Source: Caldithrix sp964468415
GTDB lineage: Bacteria; Calditrichota; Calditrichia; Calditrichales; Calditrichaceae
Length of the DNA stretch: 24,395 bases
Assembly (NCBI GenBank): GCA_964468415.1
Contig: CAYXUS010000122.1
Span: forward strand, 1 to 24,395
Direction of reading: 5' to 3'
Shown here: piece by piece, positions 7,307 through 15,999 of the stretch
How the letters are laid out: every line of letters starts with the position of its first letter
Numbering within the stretch: position 1 is the stretch's first letter
The notes under the pieces: model-generated
Seen by the model: only the letters and a program-made list of their open reading frames with translations
Database searches by the model: none
What the model was told of the DNA's origin: nothing
Made by a program: the position numbers and the translations under genes

Positions 7307-7705
7307 ATGGATATTCCCAGATATTGGCGTTTAAAGGATCAGCGATATCGCTTGCAGGGAACCGTTTGTTCCTCATGCGGGCATTATTCTTTTCCTCCGC
7401 GAATCGTTTGTCCCCGTTGCAAAAGCAAGGCACTCCGCCCTTATGAATTTTCGGGCAAGGGCAAGGTGTTTAGTTTTACCGTCGTCTACCAGACCATCGA
7501 ACGCTACCAGGACAAAGTACCCTACATCGTGGCTTTAATCGATCTGGAAGAAGGTCCAAGATTAACCGCGCAGCTAACCGATGTGGATGCCGGTGACGTA
7601 CAAATCGGAATGCCGGTTGAAATGGTAGTGCGCAAATATTACGAAGAAAATACCGATGGGCCTATTTTTTACGGCTACAAGTTCCGACCTGCCATCCCGT
7701 TTTAA
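7307..7705 (+). CDS. DUF35 zinc-ribbon / OB-fold protein (acyl-CoA-binding scaffold of the thiolase-HMGCS complex)
   Basis: 132 residues. The N-terminal rubredoxin-like zinc ribbon has Cys21, Cys24, Cys35 and Cys38 (CSSC and CPRC pairs). An OB-fold follows (GKGKVFSFTVVYQ, PYIVALIDLEEG, GMPVEMVVRKYYEE). In the archaeal complex the DUF35 subunit bridges thiolase and HMG-CoA synthase and helps form the shared CoA site. Position as third gene, 19 nt after the thiolase stop, and an AGGAAGGA ribosome site support co-expression. No clear terminator is visible after it. Confidence 0.92.
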   Translation: MDIPRYWRLKDQRYRLQGTVCSSCGHYSFPPRIVCPRCKSKALRPYEFSGKGKVFSFTVVYQTIERYQDKVPYIVALIDLEEGPRLTAQLTDVDAGDVQIGMPVEMVVRKYYEENTDGPIFYGYKFRPAIPF

Positions 7706-8186
7706 CTTACCTGATTCCTCGATCGCGCTTGCCTTAAAACATGGGCTTTTTTAGATTAGTAAAGGATTACACGAGGGCCTATGTTTACTACTCAGGATTA
7801 CAGCGACCTGTCTCGTTTGGAATTTTATGCCTTGCTCGTTCAACAAGCCAGGGCCATGTTCCGCTTTGAAGAGCTTGTGACGTGCGGTAGTGCCGGTAAT
7901 TCCAAAACAGTAATTTCCATCTTTAAAGGCTCGGGAGTCTTAGGGGCCCGATAACGATTCTCCGATGCCCGTGACATTTTCACATGCTAATTTTGTGGGC
8001 AGAAAGCTAATTTTTTTTGTAAAACGGACGAATTTATTCGGTGGGACAAGCGCTTTCGAAAAATAACGAAATGGACGCAAATTACTTTAAAAATTTGATA
8101 AACACAAAATAGCGAAGAGACGTTTTGCTTTAAATACGTATTTGAATTTTAACCCTATCGGAATTAAAAAATTCAGGAGGCTGTAA
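7706..8186. other. Largely non-coding stretch upstream of rmlB
   Basis: Apart from the possible 57-codon ORF at 7781-7954 I see no gene, RNA or clear terminator. The last ~200 bp are A/T-rich and should carry the rmlB promoter. An AGGAGG ribosome site lies just before rmlB. Confidence 0.5.
7781..7954 (+). CDS. Possible small protein, 57 residues, unknown function
   Basis: A short open frame starting MFTTQDYSDLSRLEFYALLV, with a GAGGG-like ribosome site 4-5 nt upstream, in the otherwise empty stretch between the DUF35 gene and rmlB. Its second half (FEELVTCGSAGNSKTVISIF) loosely recalls the middle of a double-stranded-RNA-binding domain, but the C-terminal helix with its basic motif is absent and does not appear in another frame. 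I do not recognise the protein. It could be a real small gene, a truncated remnant or a chance ORF. Confidence 0.3.
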   Translation: MFTTQDYSDLSRLEFYALLVQQARAMFRFEELVTCGSAGNSKTVISIFKGSGVLGAR

Positions 8187-9194
8187 ATGCAAACGATTTT
8201 AGTGACCGGCGGGGCCGGTTTTATTGGCTCGAATTTTGTGCGTTACATGTTAAACAAATATCCGGATTACCGGATTATTGTTCTGGACGCGCTCACCTAC
8301 GCCGGAAATCGGGAAAATCTGGTAGAATTTGAAAAGAATCCGCGCTACATTTTTTATCATGGAGACATTCGCGATACCAAGGTTGTAGACAACTTGATGA
8401 GCAATGTGGATGCCGTAGTAAATTTTGCCGCCGAAACCCATGTGGATCGCTCGATCCACGAAGCAGGGCAGTTTATCGATACGGATATTCACGGGACTTT
8501 TGTACTGCTGGAAGCCGCCAAGAAACACAACATCGAGCGCTTTTTGCACATTTCTACCGATGAAGTGTACGGATCGATCGAAAACGGATCGTTTAAAGAA
8601 ACCGACCCGCTAATGCCCAACAGCCCTTATTCGGCCAGTAAAGCCGGGGGAGATCTGTTGGTGCGTTCTTATTTTAAAACGTACGGCTTGCCTGTGCTCA
8701 TTACGCGGAGTTCGAACAACTACGGCCCTTACCAATATCCCGAAAAATTGATTCCTTTGTTCGTAACCAATGCTATTGACGACCTGCCCTTGCCATTGTA
8801 CGGCGATGGTAAAAACGTGCGCGACTGGATTTACGTGGAAGACAATTGTTCTGGCATTGATCTGGTTTTGCACAAGGGTAAAATCGGAGAAATTTACAAT
8901 ATTGGCGGGGGCAATGAACGCGAAAATGTTTTTATCACACATTTTATTCTTGACTATTTGGGCAAACCAAAATCATTGATCAAACCGGTGGCCGACCGGC
9001 CGGGCCATGATCGTCGCTATTCTGTGGACACGAGCAAAATTCGTGCTTTGGGCTGGAAACCCCGTTGGAATCTGGAAGACGGGCTAAAGCAAACGATCGA
9101 CTGGTATGTGGAAAATGAAAATTGGTGGCGTAAAATTAAGGAGAAACAGGAAGAATACCGTCGTTTTTACGAAGCACAATACGCCAATCGTTAA
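8187..9194 (+). CDS. rmlB: dTDP-glucose 4,6-dehydratase
   Basis: 335 residues, normal length for an extended short-chain dehydrogenase/reductase of the RmlB family. Converts dTDP-D-glucose to dTDP-4-keto-6-deoxy-D-glucose, the second step toward dTDP-rhamnose and other deoxysugars used in envelope polysaccharides. NAD-binding GGAGFIGSNF is at 8-17. The catalytic Thr124-Asp125-Glu126 triplet (STDEVYG) is characteristic of dehydratases, and Tyr148/Lys152 (YSASK) form the SDR dyad. Family blocks NNYGPYQYPEKLIPLF and GDGKNVRDWIYVEDN are intact. A perfect AGGAGG ribosome site precedes the ATG. The usual rmlA, rmlC and rmlD partners are absent here, so they must lie elsewhere. A terminator follows within 8 nt of the stop. 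Confidence 0.95.
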   Translation: MQTILVTGGAGFIGSNFVRYMLNKYPDYRIIVLDALTYAGNRENLVEFEKNPRYIFYHGDIRDTKVVDNLMSNVDAVVNFAAETHVDRSIHEAGQFIDTDIHGTFVLLEAAKKHNIERFLHISTDEVYGSIENGSFKETDPLMPNSPYSASKAGGDLLVRSYFKTYGLPVLITRSSNNYGPYQYPEKLIPLFVTNAIDDLPLPLYGDGKNVRDWIYVEDNCSGIDLVLHKGKIGEIYNIGGGNERENVFITHFILDYLGKPKSLIKPVADRPGHDRRYSVDTSKIRALGWKPRWNLEDGLKQTIDWYVENENWWRKIKEKQEEYRRFYEAQYANR

Positions 9195-9201
9195 TTTGGA
9201 G

Positions 9202-9232
9202 AAGGGGCGCCGATGCGGCGCTCCTTTGTTTT
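9202..9232 (+). terminator. Rho-independent terminator after rmlB
   Basis: AAGGGGCGCC (9202-9211), loop GATGC, GGCGCTCCTT (9217-9226), with one G-T wobble, followed by TGTTTT. It directly follows the rmlB stop. The ATG at 9213 lies in its loop, which argues against that codon as the start of the next gene. Confidence 0.78.
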
Positions 9233-9245
9233 AAAAGAGATTATT

Positions 9246-10571
9246 ATGGCACGGCAAAAGCAACCTTGCAAAAATCATCCCGATCGCCTGACCTCCCGGC
9301 GTTGCTATTATTGCAAACAGCCCATTTGCAGTGCCTGCCAGCACCATTTTGAACATCACATTTTTTGCGGAAAACGCTGCTATTACCGATGGAAAATCCA
9401 GCAGGTAGCGCAAAAGCTAAAGCCCGGAGCAAATTTCCAAAAGTGGGCATTTGTCGGGGGAATCCTTGTTTTGTTCGTTGCGTTTTTTCTTTATTTTAAT
9501 CACCAATTGCAACAAATAAGGCACCAACTCAAGCGCACGGCAAATGTGTCCGTGCAGCACGTGGACAGCACCTGGTTTGTTCTGGATAGCACATTGTTCA
9601 AAGCCGAAGGGCGATTGTCGTTTAAAATTCAAGGGCAGGGCCGGGCGGCCGTTTCGTTGTGGCAAAACGGCCGGCTTATTGCCATGAAAACAAACGATGC
9701 ATCCCACAATGCCTTTGTGAACATCCCGCTGCATTTCGGAGAAAATCGGTTTGTACTCTGGCAACATTGGCCCGATGGGAGAACGGTCTTGCTCGATTCG
9801 ATTCACGTGCAATGGACCTCGGCCCGGCTAAAGTTTTTAATGCGCCCGGTATTTTACGTTCCATTGCAGGAAAAGAAGCTGGCCCTAACTTTCGATGCGG
9901 GTTCTACGGATCGGGGAAGTTTGAAAATCCTCCAAATTTTGCGGCAAAAAAGGGTGGCGTGTACCATGTTTGTGACCGGGCAATTCATCCGGCACTATCC
10001 GCAAGTGATCCGGCAAATGGTGTGGAATGGCATTGAAATTGGCAACCACACATTCAGCCATCCTCACCTGACAACATACGCACAGAACAATCTTCAGAAA
10101 ACCCTTCCGGGAGTAAATGCGCTCTTGCTGCGTGAACAGCTGCAGCGAACCGACAGCCTTTTTTATTCCGTTACAAAGCGGCACCTGGCGCCTTTGTGGC
10201 GCGCTCCCTTTGGTGAGTACAACAGAACTATTTTACAGTGGGCGGCCGAAAGCGGCTACAAGCTGGTCGGCTGGTCGCAGAAATGCGATGCTCTGGATTG
10301 GGTGGCTGACAGCACGGAAAAATGGTACCGTACTCCCGAACAAATTTTGGATCATTTTTTACGCTTGGAATCCGAAAAGGGATTGGAAGGAAAAATCATC
10401 CTGATGCATCTGGGCACCGACCGTTCCAAAGATTTTCCGTACACCATATTGCCTGCTTTAATCGATTCGTTGCGTCAAAGGGGTTACCAATTCTGCACGG
10501 TGAGTGCTCTTATTAATGCCAAAGCACGCCAATCGGGCCATAAGCGCAGAATTGTCCGTGAGGGGCGCTAA
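9246..10571 (+). CDS. Membrane-anchored polysaccharide deacetylase (NodB/CE4) with N-terminal zinc-finger module
   Basis: 441 residues from the ATG at 9246. The alternative ATG at 9213 falls in a terminator loop. Residues 8-45 form a B-box-like Cys/His cluster (C8, H11, C20, C23, C28, C31, C41, C45). Residues 67-84 are one transmembrane helix, 100-195 a beta-rich linker, and 210 to about 425 a CE4 carbohydrate esterase domain. CE4 motifs: LTFDAGS (215-220), GNHTFSHPH (266-274), RAPFGEYN (319-326), DALDW (348-352), ILMHLGTDR (385-393). The second Asp of the usual TFDDG, a metal ligand, is Ala, a variation also seen in some CE4 subgroups. Probable role: deacetylation of peptidoglycan or another envelope glycan outside the membrane, with the zinc-finger module on the cytoplasmic side. 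It overlaps the opposing hybrid kinase gene by 4 bp. Confidence 0.88.
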   Translation: MARQKQPCKNHPDRLTSRRCYYCKQPICSACQHHFEHHIFCGKRCYYRWKIQQVAQKLKPGANFQKWAFVGGILVLFVAFFLYFNHQLQQIRHQLKRTANVSVQHVDSTWFVLDSTLFKAEGRLSFKIQGQGRAAVSLWQNGRLIAMKTNDASHNAFVNIPLHFGENRFVLWQHWPDGRTVLLDSIHVQWTSARLKFLMRPVFYVPLQEKKLALTFDAGSTDRGSLKILQILRQKRVACTMFVTGQFIRHYPQVIRQMVWNGIEIGNHTFSHPHLTTYAQNNLQKTLPGVNALLLREQLQRTDSLFYSVTKRHLAPLWRAPFGEYNRTILQWAAESGYKLVGWSQKCDALDWVADSTEKWYRTPEQILDHFLRLESEKGLEGKIILMHLGTDRSKDFPYTILPALIDSLRQRGYQFCTVSALINAKARQSGHKRRIVREGR

Positions 10572-13357
10572 TGCGTATCCAGAATTTGGCGTACTTTTTT
10601 GGCCAGTTCCAGCGGAGAAAACGGTTTTTGAATGAAATTAATCTCCTTATTTTGCACGCCTTTTTCCGAAATTTGATCTTCGGTGTAACCCGACATGAAC
10701 AAAACTTTGAGGGCGGGATGTTTGTCCCTGATCAAATCCACCAATTTGCGTCCGCTCATTTCCGGCATTACCACGTCGGTAATTAACAGATCAAAACGAA
10801 AAGAAGCGTTTTTAACCATCTCCAGAGCTTCACGTCCATTGGTGGCGATGACGACTTTGTAGCCAAAATAGTTTAAGGATTTGGAAGTTAGCTCACGCAC
10901 CGAAGGATCGTCCTCGACCAGAAAGATCGTTTCGGAGCCACTGAACGCATCCGACTTTTCTTCTTGGGTTTGTTTTTGGGAAAGATTACCTTCCACTGCC
11001 GGAAAGTAGATTAGGAAAGTAGTGCCGTGGTTCAGGCGGCTTTTTACTTCGATGCAGCCATCGTTCTGCTTGACAATGCCATACACGGTGGCCAATCCCA
11101 GGCCTGTTCCCTGGCCGGTGGGTTTTGTGGTAAAGAAGGGCTCAAAAATGTGTTTCTGTGTTTCTTCGTCCATGCCCTTTCCTGTGTCGGTAATTTCCAG
11201 CAGAACATACTTGCCCGTTTTGGTCCCGGGATGGGTGGCCGTAAAGGATTCATCCAATACAATGTTTTTGGTGGAAATAACCAATTGGCCGCCTTCGGGC
11301 ATGGCCTGCCGGGCATTAATGGCCAAATTCAATACAATTTGTTCCAGTTGGCTTCTGTCCGATTCGATAGCCCACAGATTCTCATCGGATTGCGTAATAA
11401 TCTGCACATCTTCACCGATCAGGCGGATTAACATTTTTTCCATGTCGCGAATCAACGTATTGAGATTAATAATATCCGGCTGGCGGATTTGCTTACGGCT
11501 AAAGGTTAAAAGCTGACTTGTTAAATTCTTGGCCCGTTCCCCGGCCTGATAAATTTGTTCGATTTTTTTGTACAGTGGGTCGTCTTTGGGCATTTTGTGC
11601 AAAATAAGCTGGGAATAACCGTTTATCACGGTGAGCATGTTGTTAAAATCGTGCGCAATACCTCCTGCCAAACGGCCGATGGCTTCCATCTTTTGTTTCT
11701 GCAGTAAATCGTTTTCCAGCTTTTTCTTTTCTGTGATGTTCTCTTTACTGGCCAAAAAATGGGTGATTTCACCCCGTTCGTTAAACAGGGGGCTAATGAT
11801 GAGATATTCCCAGATGAGTTCGCCGTCTTTCCGACGATTAATCATCTCGCCCTTCCACACTTTGCCCCGGGTAATCGTTCCCCACAAATCTTTGTAAAGT
11901 TCGTCCGGCATTTTCCCCGATTTGAGAATACGCGGGTTTTGTCCGATGGCTTCTTCGTAAGTGTAGCCGGTAATTTCCGTGAAGGCCGGGTTCACATATT
12001 CGATGGTGCCCTTTGTATCGGTAATAACGGTCGCTACCGGACTTTGTTCGATGGCTTTAAATAGTTTCTGGATAGTCCGGATATTCTTTTTGCGTTCGGT
12101 TATGTCTAAAATAACGCCTAAAACAGCGGGTTTGCCATTGTAATGTACGCGTTTTCCGAACGTTTCCACATCAATAAAACTGCCGTCTTTCTTTTTGGCC
12201 TGAAATTCATATTTCAGATCGGTGGCCTTGCCCTCCAGCAAATAGGTAATGATTTTTTTGATTTCGGGTAATGTTTTTTCGGGTAACAGGTGGGCAATGT
12301 TTTTATTGATAAGAAGCCGGGGAGAGTGGTAGCCAAAAATTTCAGCCAGTTTGGGATTGGCGTAAACCAGTTTGTCCTCCTGAATCAAATAAACACCGGT
12401 GAGTGATTGTTCCGAAAGAATACGATATTTTTCTTCGCTTTCTTGCAGTGCTTTATTAATCTGAATTTTTGATTTTTCCAGTTCGATGTTGTACAAAGCA
12501 AAAGCAAGGTCATCACCCAGGTCCTGAATAAGTTCTTGGAAAAAGTCATTTCGGGTGTATTCTTCCGGAGATAAAATCAGTATGATCCCGTATTGATGAT
12601 TTTTGTAAAACAACGGGTAGCTGATCATTTTGCTTGATGGTTCGCTTTGGAAAAGCGGACACGATCGACATTCCGGATGAAAGCTTTCAAAGACTACCAG
12701 CTTTTTTTGTTCCAAGGCCTGACGGGCGCAATAGGGCAGTTGTTTGTCGGAAATTCGAGCTTTGAATTTGCGCACCCACGGAGCGTCATCTGGCGCTAAG
12801 TAAACGCCGAAGGAGTCGTTTCCATTGTTCTCTAAGATGCACACACAGGAAAAGGCGGGCACCTCGTACAACAAAGTACTGATTTTTTTTAGTAGTTTCT
12901 TTGGTGCTTTATCTTTAAGAAACAGTCTGTTGACCTTCTGACGCACTTCCAGTACTTTGTTCGTAATGGTGAGACGCTGCTGAATTTTATGCCGATGTAA
13001 GCTTATTTGGATGTTGGAATGCAAGTCGATGCCGCGAACCGGCTTGACCAGGTAGCTATAGCTGTTGTTTTCCTGGGCCCTTTCCAAATAATATTCATTC
13101 GCAAAGGCAGTCAAGAAGATGATGGGGATGGATTTTTCGGCCCGAATTTTTTCTGCGGTTTCCAGACCGTCCATTTCTCCCCGAAGCCGAATGTCCATAA
13201 TGATCAGATCCGGTTGGGTTTCTTTTATTTTTTTGATGGCTTCGGGGCCTGTGGCAGCAGTACCGGCGATCTTGTATTGGTAATCGCGTAATATCTGTTC
13301 CAGATGAGAGATAACCAGAGCATCGTCTTCTACGATGAATATTTTATAGGATCCCAT
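10568..13357 (-). CDS. Hybrid sensor histidine kinase: REC-GAF-PAS-PAS-HisKA-HATPase-REC
   Basis: 929 residues, no transmembrane segment, so cytoplasmic. Order: receiver 1 (about 4-120, phospho-acceptor Asp55, conserved Lys105); a GAF-like region (about 140-290) with a CVC pair and a C..C-x2-C cluster (Cys210, Cys230, Cys233); PAS 1 (about 310-425); PAS 2 (about 430-545); HisKA with His569 in GGIAHDFNN; HATPase_c (N box near 677-681, DTGKGMD 724-730, GTGLGLA 750-756); receiver 2 (808-929, Asp861 in LITDVVMPEMSG). The ATG is 11 nt from the upstream kinase stop, and its AAAGGA ribosome site overlaps that stop region, so the two are co-transcribed. The N-terminal receiver is a natural target for the upstream kinase and the C-terminal one for its own transmitter. 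No DNA-binding output gene lies nearby. Confidence 0.93.
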   Translation of the reverse strand: MGSYKIFIVEDDALVISHLEQILRDYQYKIAGTAATGPEAIKKIKETQPDLIIMDIRLRGEMDGLETAEKIRAEKSIPIIFLTAFANEYYLERAQENNSYSYLVKPVRGIDLHSNIQISLHRHKIQQRLTITNKVLEVRQKVNRLFLKDKAPKKLLKKISTLLYEVPAFSCVCILENNGNDSFGVYLAPDDAPWVRKFKARISDKQLPYCARQALEQKKLVVFESFHPECRSCPLFQSEPSSKMISYPLFYKNHQYGIILILSPEEYTRNDFFQELIQDLGDDLAFALYNIELEKSKIQINKALQESEEKYRILSEQSLTGVYLIQEDKLVYANPKLAEIFGYHSPRLLINKNIAHLLPEKTLPEIKKIITYLLEGKATDLKYEFQAKKKDGSFIDVETFGKRVHYNGKPAVLGVILDITERKKNIRTIQKLFKAIEQSPVATVITDTKGTIEYVNPAFTEITGYTYEEAIGQNPRILKSGKMPDELYKDLWGTITRGKVWKGEMINRRKDGELIWEYLIISPLFNERGEITHFLASKENITEKKKLENDLLQKQKMEAIGRLAGGIAHDFNNMLTVINGYSQLILHKMPKDDPLYKKIEQIYQAGERAKNLTSQLLTFSRKQIRQPDIINLNTLIRDMEKMLIRLIGEDVQIITQSDENLWAIESDRSQLEQIVLNLAINARQAMPEGGQLVISTKNIVLDESFTATHPGTKTGKYVLLEITDTGKGMDEETQKHIFEPFFTTKPTGQGTGLGLATVYGIVKQNDGCIEVKSRLNHGTTFLIYFPAVEGNLSQKQTQEEKSDAFSGSETIFLVEDDPSVRELTSKSLNYFGYKVVIATNGREALEMVKNASFRFDLLITDVVMPEMSGRKLVDLIRDKHPALKVLFMSGYTEDQISEKGVQNKEINFIQKPFSPLELAKKVRQILDTH

Positions 13358-13368
13358 GGGCTAATCCT

Positions 13369-15999
13369 TTACTTTATCGGAAGCTGGATGGTAATTTTTG
13401 CACCATTATCGTTTAAAAACGAGCAGTTTCCCCCTAACTGGTGTTCAATCCACAAGCGAACCAGTTTAAGTCCACTCGAATTTGTGTTTTCAAAATCTTT
13501 GTCCTGCGGGTATCCGATTCCTGTGTCAGAAATTTCAATATTTAAATAGGCGTTAGAAACATTTGCTTTGATTCGAATGATTTTTTCTTTGTCAAACTTT
13601 TCGGGAAACGCATATTTGTATGCGTTGTTAACCAATTCGTTTACAATCATGCCCAGAGGAAGGGCCTTGTCAACAGGTAAAGTAAGGGAATCGAAGGAAT
13701 ATGTCAATTGCACGTCGTCACGGGAAAAAGATTCCTGAATATGACGAATCAGGTTTGTCAGGTAGCTTGCTACTTCTACTTCGGCCAAGTTTTTGGTGTA
13801 ATAAAGCTGCTCATAAACCAGACTCATCGCTTCGATTTGGCGTTGTAATTCCTTAAAAATTTTTACTCCGTTTCGGTCCTTCTTGGTTTTAAGGCGTTGA
13901 ATACTTTGCCGGGTAAGGTATTGCAAACTTTGCAGATTGTTTTTTACCCGATGGTGTACTTCCTGCAATAAAATTTCTTTTTCTTCAAGCGCGCGTTTTA
14001 GGGCAAGTTCATTTTCTTTAGTCTGGGTAATGTCGCGAATGACAACCACAAAATGGATTGGTTCTTCATCGGTGGGCATGTGCGAAATATTCGCAGAGTA
14101 CCATTTTTTGCGGCCGTTTTTGTCGGGCAGATAGAATTCGAAATTTGCCACCGGCTTATGCTGCAATTGCTTGACGGCCTCTTCGCCGCGCCTGATAATA
14201 TCGGGGGGAAGTACCTCTAAAACGGATCTGTGGGTAAATTGTTTGAAATCGTATTCTTCGTCCATCGAAGCGGGGGTATTGTAAAAGAGGATATGACCGA
14301 ATTCGTCCACTAAAAAAACGCGATCGCTCATCGATGTTAAAATACTTTTCAGCATTTGTTCAGAGTGCTGTAACGCTTTTTCTGCCTTGATGCGTTGGGT
14401 AATGTCATGGATAATGACCAATGCCTGATCTTTTCGCTGGTGCTTTATTATGGTTGCGGTTACTTCGGCTTCGACCACACTGCCGTCAAAACGGAGAAAT
14501 TTTTCGTGAACCAATGGAGAGTTTTCTCTGGTCTCCAGAACATTTTCTATCCATGTTTTTACGGTTGCTCTGGAATCGGGATGGACCAATTCGTGCAAAG
14601 GTTTTTTCTGCAATTCTTTTAGATTGCGGGCCTGAAATAAATTTAATGCGGCGGGATTCGCGTAAGTGATTCCCACCCCGTCATAAATTAGAATCGGGTC
14701 AGGAGAATTTTCCACGACGCTGCGGTAGCGGTGTTCGCTCTCGTTTAAATCCTGCTGATATTTTTTCTGCTCGGTAATGTCGATTTGGTGGAGAATAATG
14801 TACGATGGTCCATGCGCTGGATCGGAGATAACCGACCCGGAACAGTCGATGTGGTGGATTTCGCCGTTTTTAAACTTAAAGGCCCACTCCACGCGAAATT
14901 TTTTTGTGTTTTCAAGGTCGGCCAGAACCCTTTTAAAACGTGCTCGGGACGATTCGGTAAGAAAAGTGGCATAATCTTTATTTACCACCTGTGAGAATGA
15001 AAGCCCACTGGCTACCAGAAAGGCCGGATTGACATTTAAAATGGTACCATCCGGAGAAAGGATATGAATCCATGTATTGGCCGCGTCGAATAGGGTTCGG
15101 AAATACGCTTCTTTTTGTGCGACCTTGCGATTGCGCAAAATAAGAAGCCAGATTAAAAAGGCAATAATAAGACTAAAGGCCAGGTTAAAGAAAAAGAACT
15201 GATTATTTAAAAAGGACAACTCACTTCGCATAAAGGCCCGGGTGGGGTACAAGTTTACGATCCAGTAGCTGTCTCCGATTTTGATGGTGTGCGAAGACAA
15301 AAAGCGATTAAACGCCTCGTCTTTGCGCAAAATGTTGCCTTTTTGAAAAATGATGTCGGAATTTTCGTTGACAATTAAATAATTGAAATGCGTATTTAAA
15401 TAAGGGTCATGCAGGCAATAGTGAATTAAGGTGTCAATACGGAAAACACCGTTTACAAATCCCATGAGTTGGCTTTCTTTTTTAAATACCGGCACGTAAA
15501 CGGTTAAACCGTGTCCGCCCTGCAGTAATTTTATGGAAGAGGCGGTTGTTAAGCTACCGGTTTCTTTGGCTTTTTGCAACGCCTGAGGCACGGCAGAATT
15601 CGGGTGAAAATACAAATTTTTGTTCAAAACACGTTTATTGGGCTCAAGCGGGAGAACAATACGCACCGTTCCGTCTGCATCAATCCAGTTTATGGCCTGA
15701 AAACCCGGATAGGTGATAATGAGATTGTGCGCTTCTGCTTTGAATAAACGGGGATTAACATGATCGGCATGATTGAACGACTTTGCCAATAACTGAACCA
15801 AAGTGATCCGCGTGCTAATCCAATTTTCGATGCGGATTGCCGCTTGTTTGTTCATAACGTTGGTCAGTTCTTGCATTTTTCGGGCATTTTGATGCAAGGC
15901 ACGGAATTGAAAAATGCTCAGTATGATCAATAAAATTAAAAATAACAGGATCGATGGAATAAGAGATGGAATTTTGTGCTGAAAGCTTTTTATCTTCAT
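13369..15999 (-). CDS. Membrane sensor histidine kinase, CHASE-like sensor, three PAS domains, HisKA_2
   Basis: 876 residues from the ATG at 15999 (MKIKSFQHK). The frame stays open to an ATG at 16071, but the extra 24 residues look like translated leader, and neither start has a good ribosome site. Transmembrane helices fall at about 13-29 and 269-288 of this numbering and enclose a ~240-residue extracytoplasmic sensor resembling a CHASE domain (FQAINWIDADGTVR). Three PAS domains with PAC-type ends (DITEQKK, DITQRIK, DITQTKE) follow. The transmitter is of the HisKA_2 type: the phospho-acceptor His lies in LLQEVHHRVKNNLQ, and HATPase_c has NELVNNAYKYAF and DTGIGY. HisKA_2 kinases commonly signal to receiver proteins, and the adjacent hybrid kinase starts with a receiver. 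It is the first gene of a two-gene operon. Confidence 0.9.
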   Translation of the reverse strand: MKIKSFQHKIPSLIPSILLFLILLIILSIFQFRALHQNARKMQELTNVMNKQAAIRIENWISTRITLVQLLAKSFNHADHVNPRLFKAEAHNLIITYPGFQAINWIDADGTVRIVLPLEPNKRVLNKNLYFHPNSAVPQALQKAKETGSLTTASSIKLLQGGHGLTVYVPVFKKESQLMGFVNGVFRIDTLIHYCLHDPYLNTHFNYLIVNENSDIIFQKGNILRKDEAFNRFLSSHTIKIGDSYWIVNLYPTRAFMRSELSFLNNQFFFFNLAFSLIIAFLIWLLILRNRKVAQKEAYFRTLFDAANTWIHILSPDGTILNVNPAFLVASGLSFSQVVNKDYATFLTESSRARFKRVLADLENTKKFRVEWAFKFKNGEIHHIDCSGSVISDPAHGPSYIILHQIDITEQKKYQQDLNESEHRYRSVVENSPDPILIYDGVGITYANPAALNLFQARNLKELQKKPLHELVHPDSRATVKTWIENVLETRENSPLVHEKFLRFDGSVVEAEVTATIIKHQRKDQALVIIHDITQRIKAEKALQHSEQMLKSILTSMSDRVFLVDEFGHILFYNTPASMDEEYDFKQFTHRSVLEVLPPDIIRRGEEAVKQLQHKPVANFEFYLPDKNGRKKWYSANISHMPTDEEPIHFVVVIRDITQTKENELALKRALEEKEILLQEVHHRVKNNLQSLQYLTRQSIQRLKTKKDRNGVKIFKELQRQIEAMSLVYEQLYYTKNLAEVEVASYLTNLIRHIQESFSRDDVQLTYSFDSLTLPVDKALPLGMIVNELVNNAYKYAFPEKFDKEKIIRIKANVSNAYLNIEISDTGIGYPQDKDFENTNSSGLKLVRLWIEHQLGGNCSFLNDNGAKITIQLPIK

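Noticed and set aside
7781..8090. Frameshifted full dsRNA-binding protein
   Set aside because: Reading on in the other frames after 7954 does not give the basic C-terminal helix of the domain.
9213..9245. Upstream ATG for the polysaccharide deacetylase
   Set aside because: The codon lies in the loop of the rmlB terminator; the ATG at 9246 follows the T tract.
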